DNA from: Aphelenchoides besseyi
Lineage: Eukaryota > Nematoda > Chromadorea > Rhabditida > Aphelenchoididae
DNA: 64,000 nt
Reading direction: 5' to 3'
Assembly (NCBI GenBank): GCA_024699855.1
Contig: JAMPIQ010000001.1
Span: 7,564,001-7,628,000, forward strand
Part shown: piece by piece, positions 22,919 to 35,082 of the stretch
Numbering within the stretch: position 1 is the stretch's first letter
Layout: every line of letters starts with the position of its first letter
Program-made: the position numbers and the translations under genes
Notes under the pieces: generated by a model
Told to the model about the DNA's origin: nothing
The model's input: the letters and a program-made list of their open reading frames with translations, nothing else
The model's database searches: none

Positions 22919-24092
22919 TTAAGCTCCGGTCTTTTGTTTCTTTGCTGCGGTACGTTTCTCTTCTTCTTCGGCTGCCTTCTCGACCAACGGTGTCAACTTG
23001 TTTTCCTTTGCGAGCAGCTTAAGCAGTTCGATCAAGAATGGAGTGTAGTTGTGACCTAAAATACGAGATAAGAAAACGAGCTGAAATCAGTCAATTACGT
23101 CGACGAGCATTTTCGTTGCGGTAACGTGCAAACTTCTCGTCTTCTTCGTTGATGAGCATTTTGAGGCGATACTCTAAGGCAGCTTTGTCTTCAGTGTTGT
23201 ACGTCGACTAAAAATTAAAACAATTAAACGTTTTCGGCAAGCAAATGACCTTATTTATCTCTTTCAATTGTCGTTCCAACTGCAATTTTCGGTTTTCAAC
23301 TACGGCCATCAAGTTGAACGTGATATCACTTGTTATATGACTGAAATCAAACAACTCAACAATTTTAAATCGAAGAAAAACTGACCGTTGAACACGAGCG
23401 GTCAGAATCTCTTGAACAACACTCAACCAATCTTTTCCTTCTGGGATCGGTCCCAAATCAATTGGTGCCTGTTTCAATCCGTCCAATTCGTAAACGTGAC
23501 CCTTAACTGGAACATAAGTCACAAAATGATAACTATTGTCATCTTTGCTGTTCTTTGGTGCCTCAATTTCAAGGAAATTTTGACGTGCGAAGCTGTTGTG
23601 TAGTTCACGAATTTCCTGGCTGTTACTCAAACACAATCCACGGCTCTAAAATTGCTATTCTCAAATGTTTTCGTTTAAATCTCATACGGATGGATCCATT
23701 TCAAGCGAAAACGAACGGAAATTCTCGAGAATTGGTCCCAACGAAACTTTCTCTTGGTCCAAATTCAACAACAAATTCACGATTGCTTGAGTGGCACATG
23801 CGTTGTTGATGACTTGTTGAGCAAAATAGATATCCTTGTTGTCTGGAACTAATTTGCCGTAAGGCTCTTCATCAGGCCGGTATTTGAAAAGGAAAATCAA
23901 GCCATACACTGGTCTAAAAATTACTCTTTGATTGAAAAACATACTATCAACCTACTGAAAGTCCTTGAGTTGATCAAAATCCAAACAGTACAATTCTTCA
24001 ACTTGAAGACCAGTAGCTCCAAATCCGTGAATCAATTCACTGAAAACTCCCGGATCACTTTCGATCAAAGTCCAATCGCCAGCTGAGCCCAT
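22919..24092 (-). CDS. UCHL5: ubiquitin C-terminal hydrolase UCH37 type
   Basis: Deubiquitinase that acts on the 19S proteasome cap (C. elegans ubh-4). It starts MGSAGDWTLIESDPGVFSEL, the family N-terminus. The catalytic cysteine lies in NNACATQAIVNLLLN; the His/Asp pair lies in SYHFVTYVPVKGHVYELDG, the typical HF..Y and ELDG. The C-terminal helical ULD domain includes DITFNLMAVVENRK and ends with a Lys/Glu-rich stretch, LVEKAAEEEEKRTAAKKQKT. The ULD in UCH37 binds the proteasome receptor ADRM1. An unpaired 3' splice site lies 19 nt before the ATG. The PRPF38B stop is 154 bp upstream on the same strand. Confidence 0.95.
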
Positions 24093-24110
24093 TTTTTGCT
24101 TTTCGTTGTG

Positions 24111-24120
24111 CTAAACAGAT
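24111..24120 (-). promoter_or_regulatory. probable trans-splice acceptor of UCHL5
   Basis: Minus strand reads atctgtttag before CACAACG, close to the start codon and with no 5' exon in the 154 bp up to PRPF38B. Confidence 0.55.
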
Positions 24121-24246
24121 AAAGATGGTTATTCCAATCGATCAACAAGATAGCAAAGCGAAGCAAATACAACGCTAAGAAATAATGCTTCTAACAACAA
24201 GTGGAATAATTTATTGTCAACGTCAAAAATGGACACAAAATTAAAA

Positions 24247-25423
24247 TCACGACTCCGCTTTTCGTTCTTCAATCGCTTTCTCTCGTTGTCTAAAACGTGG
24301 GGATCAAATCGACCGTTGAATTTCAACTCACTTTTTGGCTTTTGATGGACATTTGTTACGATGCTTGCGACAATGATGATGCCGAAGATGGTGGGCACAG
24401 CGCGTTCGTTTGTGTACTCCCGAATTCGATCCATGACCGCCGGATGATCGTTGTGGTGATCGAGCTCCGCGTTTCCTCTCCACTTGACGATTGTATGCTC
24501 GAGATCGTTCACCGAGTTTCTGCTCGATATCTTTCTGAATTCGAAATTAAAATCAGGGTATTTTACGGGAACAATTACTTGTATCGGTACAGGAATTCGC
24601 GGAAAAAGAGTCCCGTACCAATCCAATTTGGTCATCATTTGTCGAACTAATTGACCAACAGTCATCGTTTCGCCACCACCAGAACGTGGATCAATCTCTT
24701 CCTCATCGTCCTAAACCCATCACTTTGATCATGAAACCAGTAGTCGAACTCACCAAATAGCTTTCAAACCAACTCCACAAATCAGCAGGTGGTTGTGTGT
24801 ATCGAATGTACAAAAACTGGAAGATTCGTTCATCGTCTTGGATTATTTCAACTTACTCCAATACCCCGCAAGTAAACGCTATGAACGGAGTTGATCATTC
24901 CGACCAGTTGTTTACGAGTTAGATGCATCGTGAACATCTTGTACAGAACACAAAATGCCGTTGAGATCACACCGCCGGCTCCAACTCCGCGAACACCACC
25001 GCACATTCCAGTTAGAGCGTGAGTTTTACGAGTTCCGCGTTCCCATGGTTCCAAATGAGCGACCTGAAGAACGATATGAAACTCTGGACTCCTCGAAAAC
25101 TACATACGTACATTATAGTAAACTTCATCGACTGCTTGTTGAAAATCGGTTACTTCGCTGAGATAGTTTTTGAAATAACTCGATTGACAAATGTTTTCAT
25201 AAACCAACATGTTTAAATTCATAGTCGTATCGGAGCCATGTAACGGTAAAACGTTGTTCTTTTTTGTGATTTTCTACGAGAATTTGGTGAACTGTTGGAA
25301 CGACGAACTTACTTGAATAGCCGGAATCGAAGTGTCATCGGCATCGTCCTCATACATAACCTCATGACTTGCGTTGAAGCCCATAACCTCGGAAAAGTTT
25401 GGTACTCCACTTTTAAGGTCCAT
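24247..25423 (-). CDS. PRPF38B: pre-mRNA-splicing factor PRP38 (PRPF38B type)
   Basis: Spliceosome protein needed around activation of the B complex. Visible blocks in order: NNVLPLHGSDTTMNLNMLVY, TDFQQAVDEVYYNV, LEPWERGTRKTHALTGMCGG, VRGVGAGGVISTAFCVLYK, HLTRKQLVGMINSVHSVYLR, FLYIRYTQPPADLWSWFE, and MTVGQLVRQMMTKLDW with LFPRIPVPIQ. These cover the whole PRP38 domain of the B form. A His/Arg/Lys-rich tail follows, shorter than the vertebrate RS tail. The start at 25423 is MDLKSGVPNFSEVMGF. It is upstream of UCHL5 in the same orientation. Confidence 0.93.
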
Positions 25424-26145
25424 TTAGATTAGAAAAAATGGCAACACAAACTTTCGACGTTATGATGACAATCAGCGAGCCAATTGTTTGAGCATTTTCT
25501 TTGTGGGTCATGTGTCGCTTGGTCTAATGAGCGTCATTTCATTGTCAAGTGTGATCAATGTTCAACAAACTGAATTCGTTATAAGAAAGAAAACGACGCA
25601 ATTCCAGAATCGTTGTTAAGTTACCTATCGCAAATTAGAAGGTTCATTGAACCGTTAAACCATCTTGTCACACTTCAACTCCCTTTCATGCTCCATTAAA
25701 CATCTCATAAATAGGAGTTTATGAGAAATTAGCGCTATTTGAGACAATTCAAATAAACTGCTCAGATCAAATGGTACGATCAATCATTTGTCATAATTTA
25801 TGCTGTGATCTTCTCGGTTACCGATTGATATTGATCTTCATGAAACATAACCGCCCGAAAAGTGAACGTCATAAAGAACAACAACATCGTTTGTTCCAAC
25901 GTTGAACACACGAACTACGAGCGATGATGGACGAGCACCAGTCAGTTGTTTATAATGACCGGTTCATTGGTATGCGCGGCATCTTCACTCCGCCTTGCTG
26001 TATTCTTATCAATTTGACGTCTTCAGATCCCCATTTGTCACTTCAATTTGTCCGCGCGGACGCAATTTGAGTGCGCGAGCGGAGATAACATGAAAATGAG
26101 GCGAAAGCGACATTACATCATCAGGCATCAGTTTCAAGCTCACTA
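25424..26145. other. divergent intergenic region
   Basis: About 720 bp between PRPF38B (minus) and the TSP1/Kunitz gene (plus). AT-rich in the middle. I see no coding or RNA gene signal. Confidence 0.45.
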
Positions 26146-26847
26146 ATGGCAACATTCACTCGGCGGCTATTGATTTACATAATCGTCCTGTTGTTCTTAG
26201 CTGCCAATTGTCAGGCATCACGTAAGAAGAATTACGGTAATTCAGATTCATTTGTTTAGTTTGTGTCGTAACCCGCTGGAGCTCATGGAGTTTGTGTTTG
26301 TTTGGTTCGAACTCAACTGTAAAATGTGGAGCAAGTGGATTGCAAGTAAGAAATCGTGCCGTTTTGAGTCCACCGTTTCCTGAAGCAGACGGACGTGTTA
26401 GAGAGTGTCCGCATTTGTACGAAGTTCGAACATGTCAATTGACTGAGTGTCCAACAGCAATCAAATCGCCATTATCCGCTGAATCCGATGTAGCGACTGT
26501 TGATCCATTGATCGCTATTGATTTTCCACGAACACCAGCGTTTCGTCGGAATCCCGAATGCAAAGCTTTGGATTCACGATGTTGCCGAATAACGCGAACT
26601 AAATGTTCAACCAACAATCGACCGCAGTTCTTAGTTCGCTGGTACAGATTGGTATATTGAGATCAAATATTGTTTTTCTAACTAGTCTGTTAAGCCTGGA
26701 GATCCAAACTGTCGTTCTTATCGCTATTCACACTGCGATTCGGGAACGGAGTTCGTGGAGTCTCCGTTGACTAATGAAAAGGCATGTCTTGATACATGTT
26801 TCAGTGCGTTGGAAAAAGCAATTTTACCCACATTACGTGTAATCTGA
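26146..26847 (+). CDS. secreted thrombospondin type 1 plus Kunitz-like protein
   Basis: Signal peptide MATFTRRLLIYIIVLLFLAA. After a 38-nt intron (donor CACgtaag, acceptor tttag) comes a TSP1 repeat: CVVTRWSSWSLCLFGSNST, then KCGASGLQVRNRAVL, ECPHLYEVRTCQLTEC. After a linker of about 45 residues there is a cysteine-rich domain that resembles a Kunitz inhibitor: CKALDSRCCRITRTKC, RWYRLSVKPGDPNCRSYRYS, HCDSG and KACLDTCF. The Y..C..Y.xC and C...C spacings fit Kunitz, but the usual basic P1 position is not clear. About 205 residues. Extracellular matrix or cuticle role is inferred. Confidence 0.8.
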
Positions 26848-27141
26848 ATTTCCAATTTACTCATCTATAAACTTCATTTGATCTTGATGATGTATTTGAG
26901 CTTATAATAAAACAAGATTCTTTGATGTTGTCGAATGTTTTGACAAAATTGAAGGTTCATATAAGAATCAGAACACAGCAGTCGCAAATTCTGTTTGACA
27001 AAAAACAACCTGTGATGTCATGAGATTGTATTTCAAACAAAAATGGTTTAATCTAGGATTTAAATTAAATGTATCAATCATAGCACCCAGTAGGAAGGTA
27101 GAAGTACTCAGAATTGGCTTGAAAGAATCATCAAAAATTAA

Positions 27142-30100
27142 TTATCGATAAAATCCACCGTTTTGAGCTCTCGGATTGATGTTTGAAGGAGGGCGAACAT
27201 GGCGTTGTTGAAAAGTCATACGTGGTCGTGGAACATAAAGCATTTGAGTTTGTGTTCGCTGCGGCACAATCGAACGCAAAGGTTGATTGATGTCATGATA
27301 ATAATGTTGCTCTGCAATACTTTCGTTGTGCACGGATCTCGTATCATAATCGTTGGGTAATTTCGAAAACTGTCGACCTCGTGCCTCTTCGTTCATTGGA
27401 CCACCTAAACAATACAACTAGCTTTTAGATCATTTTGTCTCTAACCTTGATCGGGTCGACAAGAACGAGAGTTTTGGTAAGCAGGTGCACTGAAGAAGCC
27501 TCCGCCCTTTTGAACTTTTGATGTAGGAGGTCGAGAGGATTTCGGAGAGAAAGCTAAAGGCGCAGAAGGGAAGTTAGTCGGTTGTGAAACATGGTTTCCC
27601 ATAATGGCTGAGTCCGATTTCCAAGCATGTGGACGATAACCATCGGTGAAGATCTTTTGCGCATCACTTGGAGCCGAAAGTTGAGGTCTAAAAAGAAGCG
27701 ATTATCATTTGGCTGGTTACAAAATTACCCTAAGGTTCGGTTGGAAAACAATTTCTGTGTGTCCATCAAGTTCGAGGTGTCACGGTCGGTGTTGCACTCA
27801 ACAATCCACGTATCCGAACGATTGATTTCCGGCTCAAAAATGCGTGTGCTTTCTGAAGAACGAGCATTGATTTCGTTTGAAGGTCTAGAACTTTTTTTGT
27901 GAATATTGTTGCTAATTTCGTTCAAACCTCGCAACATCCCATTCATTCGCTGCAAACGGAGCATTCGTAACAGGAACATAAAAAGAAGGCGGATTCAACG
28001 GCGGTAAATCGCCTGGACTCGAAACTGATTGTGAGGGAATAAGCAGATTGACGTTCATCGGCGGCTGCTGAATTTCTTTTATCGGAAGCCACGATTCCGA
28101 ACGACCATGCTGATCCAAAGGAGATGAAAAGCGTCCTCGTTTCGATTCTAACAAATCGGTTGAATAGCCAGTTGTTGGACGTTTCGTAGTATTCACATCA
28201 CACGTTTGATAGCTTGGTGTGGAAAGATCGAGAGGTGGTGGTGGCGGTGGAATTAAATCGGTTTCATCGTCATTATCTGACGACAAATCCATATTCTCTG
28301 TTTCATCTAAACCGGACATTCAATTACTCTTTATCTGAATGCTCATACCTTTTACGGGTGAGGATGGAGGTGGCGTTTCACATGACACATCGAGAGTTTG
28401 TTCCGAACTCGTAACCGAAGTATTCAACTCGTTTATCGCTAATTTTGTCTTCGATCGAACGATTGCCGCTGCTTCACGCTTATTGCTCTCACTAAGATTT
28501 GGATTCAAAACTAAGTAGGCATCCGTTAACAGCTGTGCATTTCCTATAAAAGTAAGAGTTACAGAGATCGTAGAACAAAACATCCTACCGGATTGTTTCA
28601 ATTTGAGAAGTTGAACTCGCAGTTTACAAAAACTATTTGGCATCTTCGACGAATCGTTGATCATCTGTTGGATCATCTGGTCTTCCAACGTTGCCTCGTC
28701 GTTTCTTTCAGAATCCCGTGTCGCAGCTGAACCGCACAAACCGTTCGTGTTGTTTGTATGTTTCTTCTCCTAAATTGCTTGAATTCATGGTCCAAAACAC
28801 CAAACTTACTCGCGCTCTTTCTTCTTTGTTTTTTGCCAATTTTTCCAAAGCAATTGTTTTTTTTCGTTCATTCTAAAGAGCTTGAAATCAGTTAAACGAT
28901 ACGAAACATTTCATTACTTCTTTACAGATATTGCAATTTGCATCGTACAAATGAGATCCGTGCTTCGATGTCGTATTCTCGCTATTGCCCAAAATGTCGT
29001 CAATCGCTGACTGAAATCGTGTTTGGTATTCACGTTGTACATTCGATTGCCACTCACATGTCCGACTTCCGTCGTTTTTGTTTCAGAGACTCCGGTAGTT
29101 GTTGGTTTTGTCTGTGGTTTGGCGAGAAGTCGCTTGAAAGGAAATCCAGTCATTGCCGATTTGATTTTTGGTGCCGATGGAGCTGCTTGTTTTGTTTCAG
29201 CCTTTGGAACTTCGACTAGAAAACAGAAGAAGTAAACTCAAATCCAAGATAAATGCTTACGTAAAACTTCTATATCACTCGTATTTTCTTCCGTTACTTC
29301 GAGTTCACCGAGTTTTTGAAGTTCGGCATCAAGTAGTTTGCTTGAAAGTTTGGTCAGAGAAGAAATAGAAACCTTTCCGTTCAACAACTTTTCCAATGAA
29401 TTTTTGCCGGAGATCATAAGAAACTTCGTGAAGGTTTTGAACCAAGTTCGATAATGAAGATTCTTAACGTCGTTTTTGACGGCTGCACATAAATCCAATT
29501 CAATCTCGTAGCACAGTTCTTTGACGCGTTTCTCCGTGACATTAATGTCGTGGAATCCGCATCTATAAAACAAAAATGCGAATAAAAATAGAATCCAAGG
29601 ATTGTACCGTTTACTCAACTCCTTCATCAAATTGTCGCGAACGGCTGGTCGAACATTACTTGATACATCGCTACCAGTACTTTTGTCTTCTAAAGAAAAT
29701 TGTAAAACACAGAGACGGGAAACAACCCACGTGGTTCTTCTATTCTAACACACGGTTCGTAATTCGGTTTACGCAGAAGAAAGGCCTCCAATGTCTCAAT
29801 GTTCGTCAAATTTGGGTACAATCGACCACGTCTGTCCGTCAAAAACAGTTGATCTCGAGGTTTTAAGGTCTAAAATAACATTGGAAAGAGTTTAGAATTA
29901 CACAAACCTTTGTAATCTGCTTAACTTTCTTATTTATGCATTCAACCGAACAATAGAATGTTTCCTTTTCGACCATAAAAGTTCGTTGATCCATCGGTTG
30001 AAGACAAACTTTACATGATTGAGTGATCAGTTTGACTCGTTTTGCTTTAAATATTAGTTGTCTTGAAGTCGAGGGTTTGTCGATATCGACGGATTTTTCT

Positions 30101-30444
30101 GTTGGAGCTTTGCGTTCGTTCACCGCTAAAAGACAGATATAACTTTCCAAGTAATAAAACCACTTACACGATCCAGAGGCCGATCGCGGTTTCTCGACCT
30201 GGGCTCGATGTGATTTGCTCGACTTGATTTTTTTGCTTTTCGATTCACTACTTTTCTCCTTAATCGAACTCAACGAAACGGATGTTAAAGGGATGTAATT
30301 AAAGGAATGAAAGCCCAGAGAAGCAGCAAGATCGAAGTCATCTTTTAACACCTAAATTCGAATTGAAATTCAACTACGAACACAATCACGAACCTCAAGC
30401 GTTGTATTTCCCACTTGATATGTGAGTTTTTCCGGTTGATCCAT
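27142..30444 (-). CDS. TFIIS-central-domain nuclear protein (DIDO/PHF3-like)
   Basis: Chromatin/RNA polymerase II associated protein. It begins MDQPEKLTYQVGNTTLEVLK at 30444, followed by a Lys/Ser-rich stretch. A zinc-binding-like motif follows: CKVCLQPM and FYCSVECINKKVKQ. The TFIIS central domain then starts at VRDNLMKELSKRCGF and goes through RVKELCYEIELDLCAAV, YRTWFKTFTKFLM and LEKLLNGKVSISSLTKLSS. The remainder is a long, low-complexity region with PPPSSPVKG, an acidic LSSDNDDETDLIPPPPPPLD block and a Pro/Arg-rich C-terminus. This layout, zinc motif then TFIIS M domain then disordered tail, fits DIDO1/PHF3/SPOCD1, but I see no SPOC domain. Ten or more exons; ends at 27142. Confidence 0.75.
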
Positions 30445-31151
30445 CACATTTGTACATGAATTTAAGCGTTAAGTAAACTGGTTAGACAAAGTAGCCGCCG
30501 TTTTCTTCTGTTGTAACGAACTGGGAGCACCGATTGCCAACTATCGATCTGCACATGGGCGAGCAGGGTGTCTGCATTGTTCATGCTTTGTTTAATGACT
30601 GCGGTCACTACTCACAGCAACAACTTTTTCACACACTGTATTACTCATTCGATTTCTTCTAACAAACTCACAAGTTTGTTTTGATTTCAAATTGAAAACT
30701 TTCTTCGTTGAATCGCTTTCAGCTCTTTTGGAGTCTGTAGGTATCGACAATACGCGTGAATTAAAACGATTGTCGTTTCTAAATAGCCAACTAGATGACT
30801 ATCATAAACTTTGGTTTACACTTCTGTCGCAGTTTTCGATCTTCAACTCGTTTGCTTTGCGTTAAGCTCCGCGTTAACAGTTTGTCTTACAAATAAAAAG
30901 CCAGTTGATTTGGAAATCTTCGCAGTGTGGGCGTTTAGTCTTTTCGGATCCTTCGGCCAGTGATTCATTCGACAAGAAAGCCTCCGCTCAGATGCTGAAA
31001 ATCGAACGGCTGTTTGGCCACAATTCGTCTTTTTCATCTTTTCCTTTGTCTAATCGATCTTTTCTGAACCGATGTTTTCCGGAAGTTTTCTCACAAAATC
31101 GTGGTTTCATAAAAATCTCCTTTATTGACCTTAAATCGCAATCTACTTCAG
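30445..31151. other. divergent intergenic region
   Basis: About 700 bp between the DIDO-like gene (minus) and CAP (plus). The short frames at 30843-31037 and 30905-31192 overlap each other on opposite strands and have no family features. Probably holds both promoters. Confidence 0.45.
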
Positions 31152-33057
31152 ATGTCTACTCAACAATTGGAATCGTTGGTGAAACGAATTGAGGATGCGA
31201 CCATTCGATTGGAGACGATCTGCAATCAGAAGCCCGCATTACCTCCGAAACCGACAAATACGTCCGGAAGTAACAGTAAGTTACAATTTAACTTTAGAAA
31301 GCAAATTTGGTTTTCAGTTTCTGTTACATCTTCTGGACAAACACCTCAGTCGGTGAAACTCTACGACGAACAAGTGGAAGAGCCACTACGAGCGTTTCTA
31401 ACCATCTGTAAAAGTATTGGTGGAGATGTTTCGATTATGGTCGGTTGCTCTGTACATCAGTTTTCATTTGAAATTTTAGGGAGAAAAAGTGAAGGTTGTA
31501 TTCGAATTGTTGCGAAATCATATCTGGTTTGCTGCTGGACAAAAAGCCCCAACTGAAGATGTTTTGAATAAGAAATTAGAGCCGATGATAAAATTGATGC
31601 AAGAGATTGGAGAATTGAAGGAGTCGAGACGCAACACTCCCTTCTTCAATCATCTCTCTGCTATCGCTGAGGGAATCCCGGCTATTTCGTGGATTAACAT
31701 CGTTAGTTTTTGTAACCATTTTTCTTCGTTTTTCGACATCGAACTGATTCATTTCGAGTGTATTTAGACTCCTACACCAGCACCGTTCATTAAAGAAATG
31801 CTCGATGCGTCAATGTTTTTCGTGAATCGTGTGCGAACTGAGCACAAAAACGATCAAACGCATACCGATTGGACGAAAGGATGGTGTGAGGTTATGAACT
31901 CATTGCAGAAGTATGTTCGTCAAGTACACACCACTGGTTTAGTTTGGAATTCGAATCCAGTAAATCAACTTTGTTCTATCAAATAACATAATGAGTTTAG
32001 GGCACTGCACCCCCAGCAAACAGTGCAATTTCAGGAGGAATTACAGCTCCAACTGATAGGTTCGAAGGCGTCCGTTTATTATCTATTGTAAGTATTTTTA
32101 GTGCAAAGCGTGCCGGTGGTAACGTTCCATTGCCGCCACCCCCTCCGCCTGCAGGTATTTTGAAAAGATTGCGTCTTGTTGAATGTACAATTTATAGATT
32201 TCTTCAAAGATACGAAACCGAAAGTTCAATCTAATGAGGATGCTGAGGCAAGTGCCAAGCAAGCACTAATGGCTGACATCAACAAAGGACTGGAAATAAC
32301 ATCACGACTCAAAAAAGTCACTGCTGATATGCAAACTCACAAAAACCCATCACTTCGTGGCCAAGTAGGTTTTTGTTAATAGAGTTTCCAGTTAAAGTTC
32401 TTGTTCCAGAGCACGGTCCCATCTCATGCAGGCAGCGGTGCCAAAACGACGGTTGCTGGTGCTAATGCAACAAAACCGGTAGTTGAAAAGCCACCAAAAA
32501 CCGAACTTCAAGATGGAAAAACATGGATCGTGGTATTTGAAGAGAAAGTTTGTTCTCGACTAATCGTTGAGTTTAGGAGTATCACAAAGGAAATCGCGAA
32601 ATTCTCATCCAAGTCGCAGACATGAAACAGAGTGTTTACGTTTTCCGTTGTGAAAATTCGATCATTCAAGTGAAAGGAAAAGTCAATTCGATTACATTGG
32701 ATGGTTGCAAAAAGACGGGCATTGTTGTTGATAGTCTTCTATCGCAAGTCGAAGTTATCAATAGCCAGAGCATCAAAGTCGAGACGAAAGGAGCGATGCC
32801 AACAATTTCGATTCAAAAAACTGATGGTTGTCAGGTATTCTTGAGCAAAGAATGTTTGGATGCTGAGATTGTTACGAGCAAATCCTCCGAAATGAACATC
32901 TGCATTCCGAAGGATGATGGAGACTATGTAAGCTCAATTTGTTCTACAATTTACAGTTTATACTTTCCAGATTGAAATCGCTGTTCCCGAACAGTTCAAA
33001 ACGGTTTTCAATCCGTCAACCAACAAGTTGGATACCACCGTTTCGGATATCGTATAA
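31152..33057 (+). CDS. CAP1: adenylyl cyclase-associated protein (actin regulator)
   Basis: Actin monomer recycling protein (C. elegans cas-1/cas-2 class). It starts MSTQQLESLVKRIEDATIRL, the N-terminal oligomerising helix. The helical folded domain includes SVKLYDEQVEEPLRAFLTIC and VNRVRTEHKNDQTHTDW. A proline run (PLPPPPPPA) precedes the WH2 region. The C-terminal CARP domain has KQSVYVFRCENSIIQVKGKV, NSITLDGCKKTGIVVDSLLS, VEVINSQSIKVETKGAMPTI and the end EIAVPEQFKTVFNP. Exons roughly 31152-31277, 31319-31438, 31481-31704, 31768-32000, 32035-32058, 32102-32154, 32199-32364, 32410-32535, 32577-32926 and 32971-33057. Full length. Confidence 0.93.
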
Positions 33058-33566
33058 GCAAACTGGTCTGCGAGCACATTAATTGTATTTGATCTTAATT
33101 ACAACATAACCGTTTATTTACCGTCCATTAATCTGCATTACATTTGCCTTTAAGTAACAGCTCAAGTTCAGAATTTCATTGCTGACTCGGAACCAGCACG
33201 AGATTTTGAGGCTTGCGATCTTTCTATTGTTGAAATATTGAGTTTTCGAAAGTTAGTGGAGTTTCATTCGGTTCTAAATTGATTCTCGATTATGCTCAAT
33301 CAAACTTTCAATTGGTGATAATAAACGCTGTAAAATGACGAGTAGATTGATCGTTGAGTTCTGCGTTTATTTCTGTTCCGAACTCAGGGGGACAATTCTG
33401 TGAACTTTTTTGGTTTGTTCGCACGTTAATTGACATGTTCTCGGGTTTCGAAACATTCAGCCGCGTACTTAGAAGTGTACTTGTGCGTAAGCAGTTTGGA
33501 TTAAACTGTGCACCAATTCTCAAATTAAAGTACAAATAGCAGAGATTTGTGGGCAGTCATTAGACG

Positions 33567-33818
33567 TCAGAAATTGCGAATAGTACCGTATGACTTGGAA
33601 GCAACAAGCATCTTTGTAATCTGCGGTAATTCGTCTTGAGGACTTCTGCCGATGCAAAGAAGAATGCGAAGCTTTTGTTGGTAAATTGCGTGCAATCTTT
33701 CGATCATCTTTATCCCTGGGATTAATCGTTTCCGTTCACTTGGACGAATTTTTGTTTTTATTTTTGGATTAGAATTAACCTCTTTAAGGGTTTGGGACAA
33801 CTTTCCGAGAGATTTCAT
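33567..33818 (-). CDS. possible small gene or exon, unrecognised
   Basis: Single open frame of 83 codons with an ATG (MKSLGKLSQTLKEVNSNPKI). The composition is protein-like: IPGIKMIERLHAIYQQKLRI, then SPQDELPQITKMLVASKS. No signal peptide and no known motif. No neighbouring exon was found. It may be a short gene, an exon of an unfound gene or chance. Confidence 0.25.
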   Translation of the reverse strand: MKSLGKLSQTLKEVNSNPKIKTKIRPSERKRLIPGIKMIERLHAIYQQKLRILLCIGRSPQDELPQITKMLVASKSYGTIRNF

Positions 33819-34884
33819 TTGACCGTTGGTCCGAATTCACAGACGACGTACAAGTCGAGGATTAACGCACATGTTAATGGCCACGATATCGAGCAGCAAA
33901 ACGATCTAATTACGCAAATAGTCGCCGAAACGCGGCACGAAAATTGGCTTTGATCTGCTAAAGTAGAAGACCAAATTCTTGCACTCCAACGGCCATTTCC
34001 CGGTTGGCAGACGTGCAGAAGTCGAAGGAAACTTGGCGCTTTAGGCGAGCAGGTGAAATTGAGTTGTGTTTTAAATTTGTTTTCGTTTTTGCAGGATGTC
34101 CGACTGACAGTTCAAATGAACACAGAACCAGAACTCTGCATTCCTTTCGATTATGAACTTCTGTCCGTAAACTCGAGATGGGGTCCCGTCGCCAGCTTTT
34201 GAGTGTTTTTTCTGTTGACGTCCGTGGAGTTTAGTGAGCGAAAAAAGGACGCTGTGAAGAAGAAACTCGGGAGTTTAAAAAACGTCGAAACGCTGAGATG
34301 GGCGGCACCGTTTTTTGCAATGTTGTTTCGTATTTCTGTTCACCAGTGAACGGCCAAATTTTTTGCGGTCTTTTAGCCGTTCGACAAGCGCAGAAGCTTA
34401 GCGATGAACACAATTGAAGCGAACGTCGATGAACAAAAACCGCAGTCGACGTGCGGACTTGTCAAACTGCTCTTCTTTGCCACGAAACATCGTCCAAAAT
34501 AGTCGGGACTGTGCAACGGCCCAAAGAACACGAAGGGCATTTCGATGTTCCGCCCACATGGTCCGTTGACTGAAATGTCGTTCTATGTTGTCAATTTTTG
34601 CTTCATCGACTGGAATTGAGCGCGAGTTTTCACTTTACAGTAGACCGTTGATTTGAATGACGTATTCAATAAACCTCTTTAAACTAGAAAATGTTAGCAC
34701 TTTGAGGCCTATGAGCAGCCCTAAGCGGTTCAATTCGAAGCATTTTTGATGAAGCGATTAACGACTGGCGGTTTAGTTTTTCGGCGAAAATCGTCTTCTT
34801 ATTGAAATTCATGAGCGTTTGGACTTCGATGTACAAAAAAGATGCACAACTAGAGAGCCGGTTCTTTTGAATTTAATTTCGCTT

Positions 34885-35082
34885 CTAAATTTGGACTTTT
34901 ACTTGTTGAAGAGTTTGAAGAACGTTAATGAGTGAAAGAACGGTCGGCGTCTGTTGCACGGCATCAGCTTGCAGTGAAGAAAATATTTTTTCTTGGATTT
35001 GCACGAAGGTACTTTCACTGCGAGTGTAAAATAAAAGAGCTTGTTGCACGAAAGGGCAAATCCAGGGATTTCGTAGTCGCAC
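34885..35082 (-). pseudogene. coding-like exon fragment, unrecognised
   Basis: Open frame without an ATG on the minus strand, preceded by a weak acceptor (acttaaaag). The translation is protein-like: NPWICPFVQQALLFYTRSES, then FVQIQEKIFSSLQADAVQQ and TVLSLINVLQTLQQVKV, suggesting helices. I found no partner exon in the following kilobase on that strand, so it may be a gene remnant. Confidence 0.25.

Noticed and set aside
26226..26256. A 23-nt intron in the TSP1/Kunitz gene (gtaattc..tttag)
   Set aside because: Too short for this genome; the overlapping 38-nt intron beginning gtaagaag gives a cleaner join.
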